From contig NZ_VEXQ01000010.1 in assembly GCF_006376615.1 (NCBI RefSeq), positions 1 through 64,000 of the forward strand: DNA of 64,000 nucleotides. The letters run 5' to 3'. Shown piece after piece: positions 17,138 through 26,804 of the stretch. A model generated the notes under the pieces. That model searched no databases. It saw only the letters and a program-made list of their open reading frames with translations, and had not been told where the DNA came from. Both the position numbers and the translations under genes were made by a program. The stretch's first letter is position 1; each line of letters begins with the position of its first letter. Source of the DNA: Buttiauxella sp. B2. GTDB lineage: Bacteria; Pseudomonadota; Gammaproteobacteria; Enterobacterales; Enterobacteriaceae.

Positions 17138-17163
17138 AAGCCCTTGCGCAGGCCTTCTTTTTT
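17138..17163 (+). other. Candidate prophage attachment-site core / terminator
   Basis: AAGCCC and GGCCTT flank TTGCGCA and are followed by a T-rich run (17157-17163). In E. coli the P2 locI site, in the same neighbourhood upstream of yegS, overlaps the terminator of the sRNA CyaR (from memory). A descending arm TTGCGCAGGC plus T run would fit a CyaR terminator whose ascending arm GCCTGCGCAA is now at the other prophage end. The other junction lies outside the window, so the exact core cannot be set. The hairpin may also simply end the int transcript. Confidence 0.5.
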
Positions 17164-17252
17164 GTTAAACCCGTCAGACTCATCCCGTTCTTCCCCGTAG
17201 AACCCTCACATACGATACACTCTGCACTTAACTACATTTCCTGAGGTATGCC

Positions 17253-18152
17253 ATGGAGCAGTCCCCGGTAACGCTTGTCATCCTGAACGGCAAAGGTGCT
17301 AACAACGATATCTTGCGCAGCGCAATCAACGTCATGCGTGATGAGGGATACACGTTACATATCCGTGTCACCTGGGAAAAAGGTGATGCCTTTCGTTACG
17401 TTGAAGAAGCCGCGAACCTCGGTGTCGATACTGTGATTGCCGGAGGTGGTGACGGCACAATCAACGAAGTGGCAACCGCACTTGCGCAACTTGCGCCTGA
17501 ACACCGCCCAGCCCTGGGGATTTTACCATTGGGCACCGCGAACGATTTTGCCACCAGCGTCGGTATTCCACAGGAGCTGGATAAAGCATTGCAACTTGCC
17601 ATTATTGGCAGAAATGTCGCAATCGATCTGGTGCAGGTGAACGACTCGGCATTCTTTATCAATATGGCAACCGGTGGTTTTGGCACGCGCATCACCACCG
17701 AAACACCGGAAAAACTGAAAGCTGCACTGGGGGGTATCGCCTATTTCGTTCACGGCCTGATTCGTCTGGATACGCTTAAACCGGACCGCTGTGAAATTCG
17801 CGGTGAGAATTTCGAGTGGCAAGGCGATGCGCTGGTGATTGGTATTGGCAATGGCCGCCAGGCCGGCGGTGGGCAGGAATTATGCCCGCAAGCATTGATT
17901 AACGACGGGTTGCTGGAATTGAGAATTTTTACCGGTGAAGAGTTGCTTCCGGCTATCTTTAACACGCTCACGCGTCCAGACGACAGCCCGAACATTATTG
18001 ATGGGCGTTCATCCTGGTTTGAGATTACCGCCCCGCACGACATTACTTTTAATCTTGATGGCGAGCCGCAGACCAGCCAGAAATTCCGCATTGATATCCA
18101 TCCCAATGCGCTGAGCTGCCGCCTGCCGCCAAATTGCCCATTGTTGGGTTAA
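17253..18152 (+). CDS. yegS: Lipid kinase YegS
   Basis: A 299-residue diacylglycerol-kinase-fold enzyme, the same length as E. coli YegS, which phosphorylates phosphatidylglycerol in vitro. The nucleotide-binding motif [14 protein letters not shown] is at about residues 66-79, followed by [10 protein letters not shown]. The first host gene after the prophage, transcribed away from it. The core promoter lies in the 90 bp between the attachment region and the ATG, so integration leaves the coding region intact. Confidence 0.96.
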   Translation: MEQSPVTLVILNGKGANNDILRSAINVMRDEGYTLHIRVTWEKGDAFRYVEEAANLGVDTVIAGGGDGTINEVATALAQLAPEHRPALGILPLGTANDFATSVGIPQELDKALQLAIIGRNVAIDLVQVNDSAFFINMATGGFGTRITTETPEKLKAALGGIAYFVHGLIRLDTLKPDRCEIRGENFEWQGDALVIGIGNGRQAGGGQELCPQALINDGLLELRIFTGEELLPAIFNTLTRPDDSPNIIDGRSSWFEITAPHDITFNLDGEPQTSQKFRIDIHPNALSCRLPPNCPLLG

Positions 18153-18268
18153 AGATTTATGACTGCACAGCAATGAAGGTGAACGGCTACTTGAAATGAG
18201 CCAGCTCGCTCCTGCAATTGCTTGATATGAGATAAAACCTCATATCTCAAATTCCAATCCAGAACTAG

Positions 18269-18296
18269 AACCCCCTCTCCCTACGGAGAGGGGGTT
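18269..18296. terminator. Bidirectional terminator between yegS and fbaB
   Basis: A perfect 12-bp inverted repeat (AACCCCCTCTCC / GGAGAGGGGGTT) with a four-base loop CTAC between two convergent genes. It lies two bases before the fbaB stop codon. Confidence 0.9.
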
Positions 18297-18298
18297 TA

Positions 18299-19351
18299 TC
18301 AGGCGATAGTCACTTTTCCATCCAGATAAACATCCTGGACGGCATTAATTAATTTCACGCCTTCAGACATCGATTTCTTAAAGGCTTTGCGCCCCAGAAT
18401 TAACCCCATTCCGCCTGCCCGCTTGTTAATTACCGCAGTACGAACAGCATCGGTGAGATCTGTTTCACCACCTGCGGCACCACCGGAGTTAATCAGCCCC
18501 GCACGGCCCATATAGCAGTTCGCCAGTTGATAACGCACCAGGTCGATTGGGTTATCGCTGGTCAGTCTGGTGTATACACGGTCATCGGTATAACCAAAGT
18601 TAACCGCCTTGTAGCCACCGTTATTTTCCGCCATTTTCTGCTTCACGATATCAGCGCCGATGGTAGCTGCCAGGTGGTTAGCCTGCCCGGTAAGGTCGGC
18701 ACTCACATGGTAATCAACCCCGTCTTTTTTGAAGTCCGGGTTACGTAGATACGCCCATAATACCGTGACCAAACCCAGTTCATGGGCACGTTCAAACGCC
18801 ACAGAAATTTCTTCAATCTGGCGACGTGACTCTGGCGAACCAAAGTAAATGGTCGCGCCAACAGCCACCGCCCCCATATTGAACGCCTGCTCAACACTGG
18901 CATATAGCGTCTGGTCGAAAGTGTTCGGGTAACTTAGCGTTTCGTTATGGTTAAGTTTTACGAGGAAGGGAATGCGGTGGGCATAGCGGCGTGAAACTGA
19001 AGCAAGAACCCCGTAAGTTGACGCCACACAGTTACAACCTGCTTCAATCGCCAGCTCAACAATGTTTTTGGGATCGAAATAGAGCGGGTTTGCCGCGAAT
19101 GACGCCCCTGCCGAGTGCTCCACACCCTGGTCGACCGGTAGAATAGAAAGGTAACCGGTACCTGCCAGCCGCCCGGTGTTATACAGCGTCTGCATATTAC
19201 GTAGCACCGCAGGCGGACGGTTATTATCCACCATCACGCGGTCTACATAATCCGAGCCTGGCAGATACAACTGGTCTGCCGGAATAGTCATACAACGATG
19301 CTGTAACAAGCTGTCGGCGTCTTTGCCAAGCAACTGCGCAATATCAGTCAT
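18299..19351 (-). CDS. fbaB: Class I fructose-bisphosphate aldolase FbaB
   Basis: DhnA-type class I aldolase that interconverts fructose 1,6-bisphosphate with glyceraldehyde 3-phosphate and dihydroxyacetone phosphate; in E. coli it is used mainly during gluconeogenic growth. With the ATG at 19351 (GGGAG six bases upstream) it has 350 residues, as in E. coli. Motifs include [12 protein letters not shown] and [12 protein letters not shown] in the Schiff-base lysine region. The open frame continues 28 codons upstream, but that extension has no support. Confidence 0.96.
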   Translation of the reverse strand: MTDIAQLLGKDADSLLQHRCMTIPADQLYLPGSDYVDRVMVDNNRPPAVLRNMQTLYNTGRLAGTGYLSILPVDQGVEHSAGASFAANPLYFDPKNIVELAIEAGCNCVASTYGVLASVSRRYAHRIPFLVKLNHNETLSYPNTFDQTLYASVEQAFNMGAVAVGATIYFGSPESRRQIEEISVAFERAHELGLVTVLWAYLRNPDFKKDGVDYHVSADLTGQANHLAATIGADIVKQKMAENNGGYKAVNFGYTDDRVYTRLTSDNPIDLVRYQLANCYMGRAGLINSGGAAGGETDLTDAVRTAVINKRAGGMGLILGRKAFKKSMSEGVKLINAVQDVYLDGKVTIA

Positions 19352-19628
19352 AATACGCTCCCGTAAGTTCAGCGAGCACCCTGCCCGCTGAGGATGAAGA
19401 TTCCTGAGCCATTGAATCGGTGAAACAATGGGCAAGCACTAATCCTGGTACTGGAGCCACATCTTCGCCACTCAGGACAGCATTTTCGGCCTAATCAGTG
19501 ATGTAAAGCGAAGCAGCCAGGCGTGTATTTTTGCAACGGAGGTCAAAGAATCAACACAAAGGTATTTAAAAGGTATTATTGATTGGTATGGTTATGGTGT
19601 ACCCAACTCAATCATGAAGGTTCAACGT

Positions 19629-20906
19629 ATGAAACGTACAAAAATTAGCCTTTCATTCATGATGTTTATTGAATGGTTTATCTGGGGCGCGTGGTTCGTC
19701 CCTCTTTGGCTGTTCCTGAGTAAAAGTGGATTCAGCCCAACTGAAATCGGCTGGTCTTACGCCTGTACCGCCATCGCGGCAATTCTGTCACCGATTTTGG
19801 TCGGCTCGCTAACCGACCGTTTCTTTGCCGCTCAAAAGGTGCTGGCGCTGTTGATGTTTGCCGGCGCGGTGCTGATGTATCTGGCCGCACAGCAAACCGA
19901 GTTTGTTTATTTCTTCCCCTTACTACTGGCCTATTCTCTGACTTACATGCCAACCATTGCGCTCACTAACAGCATTGCTTTTTCCAATGTTGAAGACGTA
20001 GAACGCGACTTCCCACGCATTCGTGTGATGGGCACGATTGGCTGGATTGCATCAGGTTTAGTCTGCGGATTCCTACCGCAAATGCTCGGATTTAGCGATA
20101 TTTCACCAACCAATGTTCCACTGCTGATAACCGCAGCCAGCTCCGCACTGCTGGGGGTATTCGCACTCGTCCTGCCAAATACACCGCCGAAAAGCACCGG
20201 TAAAATGAGCCTGAAGGTCATGCTTGGCCTCGATGCCATCGTGCTGCTGAAAGACAAAAACTTCCTGGTCTTTTTCTTCTGCTCGTTCCTGTTTGCCATG
20301 CCGCTGGCGTTCTATTACATCTTCGCCAACGGTTATCTGACCGAAGTGGGCATGCATAACGCAACCGGATGGATGACGCTTGGCCAGTTCTCCGAAATCT
20401 TCTTTATGCTGGCGCTGCCGTTCTTCATTAAACGCTTTGGCATTAAAAAGGTATTACTACTTGGTCTTGTTACGGCAGCCATTCGCTATGGCTTCTTCGT
20501 CTACGGTGGTGCCGACCACATTTTCACCTACGGCCTGCTGTTCCTGGGCATATTGCTGCACGGCGTGAGCTACGACTTCTACTACGTCACCGCCTATATC
20601 TATGTCGACAAAAAAGCGCCAGTACACATGCGCACCGCGGCGCAAGGGCTTATCACCCTATGTTGCCAGGGCTTTGGTAGCCTTCTTGGCTATCGCATTG
20701 GCGCACAGTTAATGGAAAAAATGTTCGCCTACCCAACACCTGTGAACGGTCAGACATTTAACTGGGCGGGGATGTGGGGTTTCGGCGCAGCCATGATCGC
20801 GGTAATCACCGTACTGTTCATGGTGTTCTTCCGCGAATCGGACAAAGAGATCACCACCATTGCGGTTGCTGGCAACCCATCTGAAAAAGATTTAAAGGAA
20901 GCATAA
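19629..20906 (+). CDS. yegT: YegT-type nucleoside/H+ symporter family transporter
   Basis: A 425-residue membrane protein of the NHS family within the major facilitator superfamily, with about 12 hydrophobic segments; the length equals E. coli YegT. The ATG at 19629 was chosen because AAGG lies eight bases upstream; another ATG at 19614 lacks this. It begins the yegT-yegU-yegV operon, which combines predicted nucleoside uptake with an ADP-ribosylglycohydrolase-fold enzyme and a sugar/nucleoside kinase. Two AAAGGTATT direct repeats (19558-19566 and 19569-19577), eleven bases apart, precede it and might bind a regulator such as YegW. Confidence 0.93.
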   Translation: MKRTKISLSFMMFIEWFIWGAWFVPLWLFLSKSGFSPTEIGWSYACTAIAAILSPILVGSLTDRFFAAQKVLALLMFAGAVLMYLAAQQTEFVYFFPLLLAYSLTYMPTIALTNSIAFSNVEDVERDFPRIRVMGTIGWIASGLVCGFLPQMLGFSDISPTNVPLLITAASSALLGVFALVLPNTPPKSTGKMSLKVMLGLDAIVLLKDKNFLVFFFCSFLFAMPLAFYYIFANGYLTEVGMHNATGWMTLGQFSEIFFMLALPFFIKRFGIKKVLLLGLVTAAIRYGFFVYGGADHIFTYGLLFLGILLHGVSYDFYYVTAYIYVDKKAPVHMRTAAQGLITLCCQGFGSLLGYRIGAQLMEKMFAYPTPVNGQTFNWAGMWGFGAAMIAVITVLFMVFFRESDKEITTIAVAGNPSEKDLKEA

Positions 20907-20908
20907 TC

Positions 20909-21922
20909 ATGGAAAATCGTATTCTGGGGGCCTTTTACGGCCAGGCGTTAGGCGATGCGATGGGTATGCCGTCTGAACTGTGGCCACGCTCGCGGGTGAA
21001 AGCGCACTTTGGCTGGATTGACCGTTTCCTGCCGGGGCCTGCGGAAAACAATGCTGCTTGTTATTTCGAACGTGCGCAATTCACCGATGACACATCGATG
21101 GCGCTGGCGCTGGCTGACGCGATTATCGAACATGATGGCGCAATCAACCCGGACACCATTGGCCGCCACATTTTGCATTGGGCAGAAGGATTCGATGCGT
21201 TTAACAAGAACGTGCTTGGCCCAACCTCCAAAATTGCGTTGAACGCGATTAAACAAGGCACGCCAGTGAGCGAACTTGAAAACAACGGCGTCACCAACGG
21301 TGCTGCGATGCGTGCCTCTCCACTCGGCTGCTTGCTGCCGACTCACAATCTTGATGCATTTATTGATGAAGTGGCACTCGCGTCCAGCCCAACGCACAAA
21401 TCCGATCTCGCAATTGCTGGTGCAGTGGTTATCGCCTGGGCGATTTCAAAAGCCATTGAAGGGGCAAGTTGGGAAACAATCTGTGACGAACTGCCGTCTG
21501 TTGCTCGCCACGCTCAGGAAAAACGCATCACGACCTTTAACGCATCTCTTGGAGCACGTATAGAACTGGCGCTAAACGTTGCCAGAAACACGCTCGGCAC
21601 CGAATCTGGCATGGAGCAGATTTATCAATTGGTCGGCACGGGTACCAGTACTATTGAATCCGTAGCGGCGGCGATTGCGATGGTGGAACTGGCGCAAACC
21701 AACCCGAATCGCTGCGCGATATTGTGCGCAAATTTGGGTGGCGACACCGATACTATTGGTGCGATGGCAACAGCGATTTGCGGCGCGATTCACGGTGTGG
21801 AAAGCATTGACGTGACGCTAAAACAGCAGATTGATGATGTTAACCAGTTCGACTTTACGCGCTACAGCCGCATCTTTATGGCATATCGCAAGCAACGGGA
21901 GGTGAGCAATGAAAGCCAGTAA
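20909..21922 (+). CDS. yegU: ADP-ribosylglycohydrolase family protein YegU
   Basis: A 337-residue protein of the ADP-ribosylglycohydrolase fold. Metal-binding acidic motifs are present: FTDDTSMALALADAI near residue 58 and GGDTDTIGAMATAI near residue 278. In E. coli the physiological substrate is not established; the operon suggests cleavage of a nucleoside-like compound. It lies two bases after yegT and overlaps yegV by 14 bases. Confidence 0.94.
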   Translation: MENRILGAFYGQALGDAMGMPSELWPRSRVKAHFGWIDRFLPGPAENNAACYFERAQFTDDTSMALALADAIIEHDGAINPDTIGRHILHWAEGFDAFNKNVLGPTSKIALNAIKQGTPVSELENNGVTNGAAMRASPLGCLLPTHNLDAFIDEVALASSPTHKSDLAIAGAVVIAWAISKAIEGASWETICDELPSVARHAQEKRITTFNASLGARIELALNVARNTLGTESGMEQIYQLVGTGTSTIESVAAAIAMVELAQTNPNRCAILCANLGGDTDTIGAMATAICGAIHGVESIDVTLKQQIDDVNQFDFTRYSRIFMAYRKQREVSNESQ

Positions 21923-22889
21923 TCTGCACGCACGGTTACCGTCGCTTGCAGCAAAACGCCCGGTTTGCGTGCTCGGCTCAGCGGTGATTGATGTTATTGC
22001 CGACGCCTACGCTCTGCCCTGGCGTGGTTGCGATATCGAGCTGCAACAACAAAGCGTGAATATCGGCGGCTGCGCGTTGAACATTGCACTTACGCTTTCA
22101 CGCCTCGGTATCGCTTCGCAAAATGCACTGCCAATTGGCCAGGGAACATGGGCGGACATCATTCGCACAAGCCTTGATAAACAAGGTATCCGCAGCGAAA
22201 TCCACACTGACAGCGGCGATAACGGCTGGTGCCTGGCACTTGTCGAACCTGACGGTGAAAGGACGTTTATGTCGTTTCGCGGCGTAGAACATCAGTGGAA
22301 TCAAGAATGGCTGGATAAATTGCAGCTGGCACCCGGCACCCTTCTTTCACTTTCGGGTTATCAACTCGCAGGGCCGTGCGCGGAATTATTGGTAAGCTGG
22401 CTTGAATCGCTGAACGACGTGACAGCATTTGTCGATTTTGGTCCACGGATCGCCGATATCCCCACGCCGTTGCTGGCAAGAATTATGGCCTGCAAACCGA
22501 TTATTTCGCTAAATCGCCAGGAAGCCGCGATCACCGCAGAGTGGTTGAACGTTGAGGGGGATGATATTGCAGGAATTTGCCGTGTATGGCTTGAGCGGTA
22601 CGATTCGCCCTTGATTGTACGGCTCGACAAACAAGGTGCGTGGTTTGCTTCATCGGAAGAAATTGCGCTGGCAGCCCCATTCCCGACACAAGTCGTTGAT
22701 ACAATTGGTGCCGGAGACAGCCACGCCGGCGGCACATTGGCAGGCCTCGCCGCTGGGTGGAGTTTAGGTGATGCAGTGTGTCTCGGCAATGCCGTTGCTT
22801 CTTACGTGGTCAGCCACCGTGGCGGCGATTGTGCTCCACACATTGAGCAACTGAATGAGGCGCTACTCCTCGCAAACGAAGACGTATAA
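21909..22889 (+). CDS. yegV: PfkB-family carbohydrate/nucleoside kinase YegV
   Basis: A 326-residue ribokinase-like enzyme. The N-terminal GSAVIDVIADAY and NIGGCALNIALTLSRLG motifs bind substrate, and the C-terminal DTIGAGDSHAGGTLAG contains the catalytic Asp. Its start overlaps the end of yegU, so the two are coupled. The 3' end overlaps that of convergent yegW by 27 bases. Confidence 0.95.
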   Translation: MKASNLHARLPSLAAKRPVCVLGSAVIDVIADAYALPWRGCDIELQQQSVNIGGCALNIALTLSRLGIASQNALPIGQGTWADIIRTSLDKQGIRSEIHTDSGDNGWCLALVEPDGERTFMSFRGVEHQWNQEWLDKLQLAPGTLLSLSGYQLAGPCAELLVSWLESLNDVTAFVDFGPRIADIPTPLLARIMACKPIISLNRQEAAITAEWLNVEGDDIAGICRVWLERYDSPLIVRLDKQGAWFASSEEIALAAPFPTQVVDTIGAGDSHAGGTLAGLAAGWSLGDAVCLGNAVASYVVSHRGGDCAPHIEQLNEALLLANEDV

Positions 22890-23609
22890 ATCGCTGCGGC
22901 AGTAACTGATACTGTATTCGATTGGCCGGTTTTGCGCGTCAAACGCCACTTGTTTTATAACCAAAACCGGCACCGGCGTTTCCAGTTTGATATGCGACTG
23001 GAATTCGCTGTCAGGCATTCTGGCACTCACGCGGCTGCGGGTGCGCTGGGGAATAATGTTCTGGCTACGGAAGTAGTCGTACAGCGAAACACCGATATCG
23101 TCAGCATCGGCGATAAGCTCTGCAGGCACGTACGACTCTTCTACTGATACCGCATCTTCATCCACATAACGAATACGTTTAAGCAAAAAAACGTCGCTAT
23201 CAGCCTTTAGCACTAACTGTTCCGCAACTTCCGGCGAGCATTTCACCACACGTTTGTTCACCCAAAGGGTGTCAGGCTTCTTTCCACGCAATACCACCTG
23301 CTGGGAAAAACCTCGCGCCTCTTTCAGCGAATATTCAAAAGTGTTGTTAATCTGCGTGCCGTAACCGCGAGAACGCGTCACCACCCCTTCATCTTCCAGC
23401 GTCTGCATGGCTTTACGTACCGTAATACGCGAAACGCCGGTCAACTGGCTGAGATCGCGCTCGCCGGGCAGAATATTTCCCTGCGGCAAAACACCGCTGC
23501 GTACTGCCGACTTCACCGTTTCAGCGAATTTCAGATACAGCGGCATGTTATCCGCCTGCGAAAAACGCTGGATGAGCTGTTCTATTAGCTGAGTGTGAAC
23601 CTGTTCCAT
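22863..23609 (-). CDS. yegW: GntR-family (HutC type) regulator YegW
   Basis: A 248-residue regulator, the E. coli length when started at the ATG at 23609 (MEQVHTQLIEQL). The winged helix-turn-helix (LPGERDLSQLTGVSRITVRKAMQTLEDEGVV) is near residues 47-77 and a UTRA effector-binding domain follows. Its position opposite the yegTUV operon suggests it regulates that operon. yegX, which follows yegW in E. coli, is absent here. Confidence 0.95.
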   Translation of the reverse strand: MEQVHTQLIEQLIQRFSQADNMPLYLKFAETVKSAVRSGVLPQGNILPGERDLSQLTGVSRITVRKAMQTLEDEGVVTRSRGYGTQINNTFEYSLKEARGFSQQVVLRGKKPDTLWVNKRVVKCSPEVAEQLVLKADSDVFLLKRIRYVDEDAVSVEESYVPAELIADADDIGVSLYDYFRSQNIIPQRTRSRVSARMPDSEFQSHIKLETPVPVLVIKQVAFDAQNRPIEYSISYCRSDLYVFVCEE

Positions 23610-23677
23610 GTCATGTAAGTTCTGGAAGATTAGGTGAAAAACAGTATAACTCAATGCTCCAGGTGGATGTCACCGAC

Positions 23678-24487
23678 TCACCACCATTCATGAAAATGAT
23701 GAACTGGCCCAATTCCATGCCCGACTTCCAGGGAATCCGCCTGCTCTAACGCCTGGGATAACCATTTTTTCGCGTATTCTATGGTTTTCGGCCAATCATT
23801 AAACCGGGGATAAAGCGCGGCAAGCGCGGCAGATAACGTGCAACCTGTGCCGTGGGTATGGCGGGTTTGCACGCGTGGAGCAGTAAAACGCTGCGCTCCA
23901 TTGCGCGTGAACAGCCAGTCCGGACTTTCGCTATCATCAAGATGTCCACCTTTCATTAGCACCGCTTTGCAGCCCAACCCTAACAGTGCATCGCCTTGCT
24001 CTTTCATTTCACGTTCGTTCTTTGCGTGCGCGGTATCCAGCAAGGCCGCGGCTTCTGGCAGATTTGGAGTGATCAGCGCCACTCGCGGCAACAACTGACG
24101 ACGCAAACTTTCCACCGCGCAAGGAGCCAGTAGTGGATCACCACTTTTCGCCAGCATTACGGTATCAAGAACGACGTTTTGCATTTTATAAAACGCCAGC
24201 CGTTCAGCCACCGTTTCAACAATATCCGTCTGCGCCAGCATCCCAATTTTAATCGTGTCAATACGCACATCACTCAGTACAGAATCAAGTTGGGCGGCGA
24301 CAAACGCGGGTTCGATACGATAAACCGATTGCACGCCACGCGTGTTTTGCGCCACCAGTGCGGTGATGACGCTGGTGCCATACGCGCCTAAGGCGGAAAA
24401 AGTTTTGAGATCGGCCTGAATCCCCGCGCCGCCGCTCGGGTCGGTCCCTGCGATAGTCAGCGCATTAATGCGTTTTAGCCCTTTCAT
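23678..24487 (-). CDS. thiD: Hydroxymethylpyrimidine/phosphomethylpyrimidine kinase
   Basis: ThiD phosphorylates hydroxymethylpyrimidine twice for thiamin synthesis and salvage. It has 269 residues with the ribokinase-like motifs [18 protein letters not shown] (about 14-31) and [13 protein letters not shown] (about residue 212). The ATG overlaps the stop of thiM (ATGA), so both are made from one riboswitch-controlled transcript. Confidence 0.96.
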   Translation of the reverse strand: MKGLKRINALTIAGTDPSGGAGIQADLKTFSALGAYGTSVITALVAQNTRGVQSVYRIEPAFVAAQLDSVLSDVRIDTIKIGMLAQTDIVETVAERLAFYKMQNVVLDTVMLAKSGDPLLAPCAVESLRRQLLPRVALITPNLPEAAALLDTAHAKNEREMKEQGDALLGLGCKAVLMKGGHLDDSESPDWLFTRNGAQRFTAPRVQTRHTHGTGCTLSAALAALYPRFNDWPKTIEYAKKWLSQALEQADSLEVGHGIGPVHHFHEWW

Positions 24488-25272
24488 GCCAGTGCCTCCC
24501 CATTCAGATGGTAAAGCGCATCCAGAAATGCAGGCGTAAAACTACCAGGCCCGTGGCTTGTGGCAATCGCCTGTTTACCGGCAAGTTTCATAAACTGGCA
24601 AGCCGCAGCCACGTTATCCAACCGTGAGCCCGATAACGAACAACAGGCTGCAACAACGGCAGAAAGCGCACAACCGGTGCCGACTACGCGAGTCATCAGC
24701 ACGCCGCCACCCACAACACTCCAGCTTTTTTCACCGTCGGTAATGTAATCGCGCTCACCGGTTACGGCGACAATCGCACCCGTTGATTGCGCGAGTTTGC
24801 GCGCCGCAGGTAACGCGGAGAGTGCATCATCGGTGCTATCCACACCTCGCCCACCGGATTGAACACCGGCAAGTGCAAGGATTTCAGATGCATTACCACG
24901 AATAGCCGCAGGATTTAGCGCGAGAACATCATGGGCGAACTGCGTGCGAAACGTAAGCCCACCCACGGCAACGGGGTCGAGTATCCACGGCGTAGAAGAT
25001 TGATTCACCGCATGAATGGCAGCAAGCATTGCACGGCTACGTTCAGTGGTAAGCGTGCCAATATTGATAAGCAAAGCGTTGGCGATGGGTGCAAATTGCG
25101 CAGCTTCTTCTGGTTCAATCACCATCGCGGGAGACGCGCTTACAGCTAAAAGCACATTAGCGGTAAAACTTTGCACTACATCGTTAGTTATGCAGTGAAT
25201 AAGGGGGGATGTGTTGCGAAGTTGCTGTAAAACCGACGCGGCGATGTGGCCGGGTAGCAGGTCAGGTTGCAT
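24484..25272 (-). CDS. thiM: Hydroxyethylthiazole kinase
   Basis: ThiM phosphorylates the thiazole moiety in thiamin salvage. Starting at the ATG at 25272 (MQPDLLPG) gives 262 residues as in E. coli; an ATG one codon earlier is possible. AGGAG lies seven bases upstream. Motifs [13 protein letters not shown] (about residue 29) and [16 protein letters not shown] (about residue 190) are typical. It is controlled by the TPP riboswitch in its leader. Confidence 0.95.
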   Translation of the reverse strand: MQPDLLPGHIAASVLQQLRNTSPLIHCITNDVVQSFTANVLLAVSASPAMVIEPEEAAQFAPIANALLINIGTLTTERSRAMLAAIHAVNQSSTPWILDPVAVGGLTFRTQFAHDVLALNPAAIRGNASEILALAGVQSGGRGVDSTDDALSALPAARKLAQSTGAIVAVTGERDYITDGEKSWSVVGGGVLMTRVVGTGCALSAVVAACCSLSGSRLDNVAAACQFMKLAGKQAIATSHGPGSFTPAFLDALYHLNGEALA

Positions 25273-25281
25273 CATTAATCT

Positions 25282-25314
25282 CCTGTCCAGCGTGAAGAAG
25301 GGATACCGGACAGG
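25282..25314 (-). promoter_or_regulatory. Shine-Dalgarno-sequestering hairpin of thiM leader
   Basis: In the transcript CCTGTCC (25308-25314) can pair with GGACAGG (25282-25288), which runs straight into the AGGAG ribosome-binding site of thiM. This is a likely expression platform: when formed it would hide the site and block translation. Confidence 0.65.
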
Positions 25315-25319
25315 CATCT

Positions 25320-25398
25320 GACTTCCCTACGCTGGCATTATCCAGATCAGGTGGTACGGGTATTTCTCAGCCTTCAACGAAGAAGGGCACCCCGAGTC
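25320..25398 (-). ncRNA. TPP riboswitch (THI element) of thiMD
   Basis: The minus-strand leader of thiM contains the conserved THI-box parts in order: GGGGTGCCC, then GGCTGAGAAATACCC, ACC, CTGATCTGGATAATGCCAGCG and the closing GTAGGGAAGTC. GACT (25395-25398) and AGTC (25320-25323) form the base of helix P1. Binding of thiamin pyrophosphate would lower thiM-thiD expression. Confidence 0.96.
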
Positions 25399-25457
25399 AT
25401 GTAGATTGAATCTCTTTAGTTTTTTGCCCGCTCAAAAGAGGTGGCATAATGATGTTC

Positions 25458-25669
25458 GCATATGCGGCGTTCATCATCAATGTGTTCACCAGGACGACAG
25501 TCTCCGACGATGGAAACCAGGTTTGTACTGGATGATGCACGGGACCAAGCTGTGTGTGTCAAATGCCCTAGCAGATCCATGCATCACAGAGCTAAAAGCT
25601 CACAGTCTACTGGCTTATACCCAGCGACTGCAGGAAGCTGAATGCCTGGATAATGGATTAAAATTTTAA
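25458..25669 (+). pseudogene. IS3-family transposase (OrfB) fragment
   Basis: Short stretches in three frames match the integrase-core part of IS3-family OrfB in the right order: YAAFIINVFTRT (compare YVAFVIDVFSRR), then TMETRFVLDDARDQAV, then SLLAYTQRLQEAECL ending near 25669. Frameshifts separate them and both ends of the element are gone. It lies just upstream of the thiM riboswitch, in the interval where E. coli has rcnRAB. The rest of 25400-25822 shows no gene. Confidence 0.65.
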
Positions 25670-25822
25670 TTTAATCACTTCCTCGTTTGGCTGCTATAAA
25701 TGAACCCTCCCTACTGCAATGCTTAAATATAGTTAAATCAGTTCGCTATTGCTTTTATTACAGTTATTTTTTAAATCTACCTTCAACTCTTGAATACTCG
25801 AACTGATTTTTATCATCTGGAT

Positions 25823-26527
25823 TTAGAAAGTATATTTGATACCCATACGATAACGAACTTCCATTTCATCTTTCTCATGATCTTGATTGTAACGTGGAAC
25901 ATATCCGATTTCAGTATATGGCTTCCAGTGTTTATCAATGCTATAGCTGGCTACAACGTTATAGAGCCAATAATTATGGTCACCTTCATAATCTTCATAA
26001 TTTGTGAAGCGATATTCAAAATCACCGACAATAGAGAATTGTTGATACGTATAACCAAGTTCCCAGTTAAATTGGTTATAGTTTTTGTCCTCAACACCGG
26101 CATTTTCACTCACCTCAATACCTGGACGCCACCGCAGAGAAGTCATCCAGCTATCATTAATATTGTAGATGGCTTTAACCTGCATGCGATAACCAATATA
26201 GGTATCACCAACATCCAGGTTAACTGCTGGCGCAATTGTTAACTGGTCATTGATAATGAAATTCTTACCAAATTCAAACTCGCTACCATTGCCACTGTAT
26301 TTCTCAATGCCGTTTTTGTAGCCTTCATTATCGACTTCTGTTTTTTCAGACACTTTGCCTTCAACGCTCGCAAAATAGCCATCTTCAGTAGTGTGGCCTA
26401 TTTTAATTCTGTCAGCATTGGTGCCGCTTTCTGGTTTAAATTCATGACGATAATCCAGTGTAACCGCACCTGAAGAAACTGAAACTAATAATGTAGCTAA
26501 AGCAGTAAGTTTAAAGAAAAATTTCAT
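25823..26527 (-). CDS. KdgM-family outer-membrane porin
   Basis: A 234-residue protein with a signal peptide (MKFFFKLTALATLLVSVSSGA) and the 12-strand beta-barrel pattern of the KdgM/NanC family, ending in the aromatic signature YRMGIKYTF. KdgM of Dickeya lets acidic oligogalacturonates cross the outer membrane; NanC carries sialic acid. A KdgR-type box upstream favours a pectin-oligomer substrate here. No pectate lyase or uronate catabolic genes are in the window, so it stands alone between two insertion-sequence scars. Confidence 0.88.
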   Translation of the reverse strand: MKFFFKLTALATLLVSVSSGAVTLDYRHEFKPESGTNADRIKIGHTTEDGYFASVEGKVSEKTEVDNEGYKNGIEKYSGNGSEFEFGKNFIINDQLTIAPAVNLDVGDTYIGYRMQVKAIYNINDSWMTSLRWRPGIEVSENAGVEDKNYNQFNWELGYTYQQFSIVGDFEYRFTNYEDYEGDHNYWLYNVVASYSIDKHWKPYTEIGYVPRYNQDHEKDEMEVRYRMGIKYTF

Positions 26528-26621
26528 TTAGTCTTTCCCTGTTGTGAATTAAAAAATCAGTCATCGGACTGGTGACGATGCTAATTAATTTTTCTTTCAG
26601 AAAGAGATAGCTAGATCAACA

Positions 26622-26642
26622 AAATGAAATGATGTTTCAATT
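26622..26642 (-). promoter_or_regulatory. KdgR-like operator upstream of the porin gene
   Basis: An imperfect palindrome with arms AAATGAAA and TTTCAATT around TGATG. It fits the KdgR consensus (AAATRAAAY...RTTTYATTT) with one mismatch and lies about 95-115 bp before the porin start. Confidence 0.6.
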
Positions 26643-26804
26643 GTTTTATTCGTTATTAAATAAAATAATTATTGATTTTTTGCAACATTGGAGTCGCTCA
26701 ATAGCTGCGGTATTAATAAACCGTAAGTATATCGTCATGAGAATATGACCAACATGATACAGCATGTAAAAATTGTATTATATTCAAATAGTTAACTGAT
26801 GGCT

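Larger units (their letters stand above)
1..17163. mobile_element. P2-like prophage, right-hand part (left end outside window)
   Basis: The genes match the P2 prophage layout in order and size: M, N, O on the minus strand, P and Q on the plus strand, then cos, A, small early genes, B, cox, C and int. Several lengths equal those known for P2 (N 357, O 284, P 590, Q 344, B 166, Cox 91, C 99 residues). The lysis and tail genes and ogr would lie left of base 1, so completeness cannot be judged. No broken structural or regulatory gene is seen in the part present. The integrase end abuts yegS. The segment from 5.75 to 11.6 kb is visibly richer in A+T than the phage backbone and holds cargo genes. 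Confidence 0.95.
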
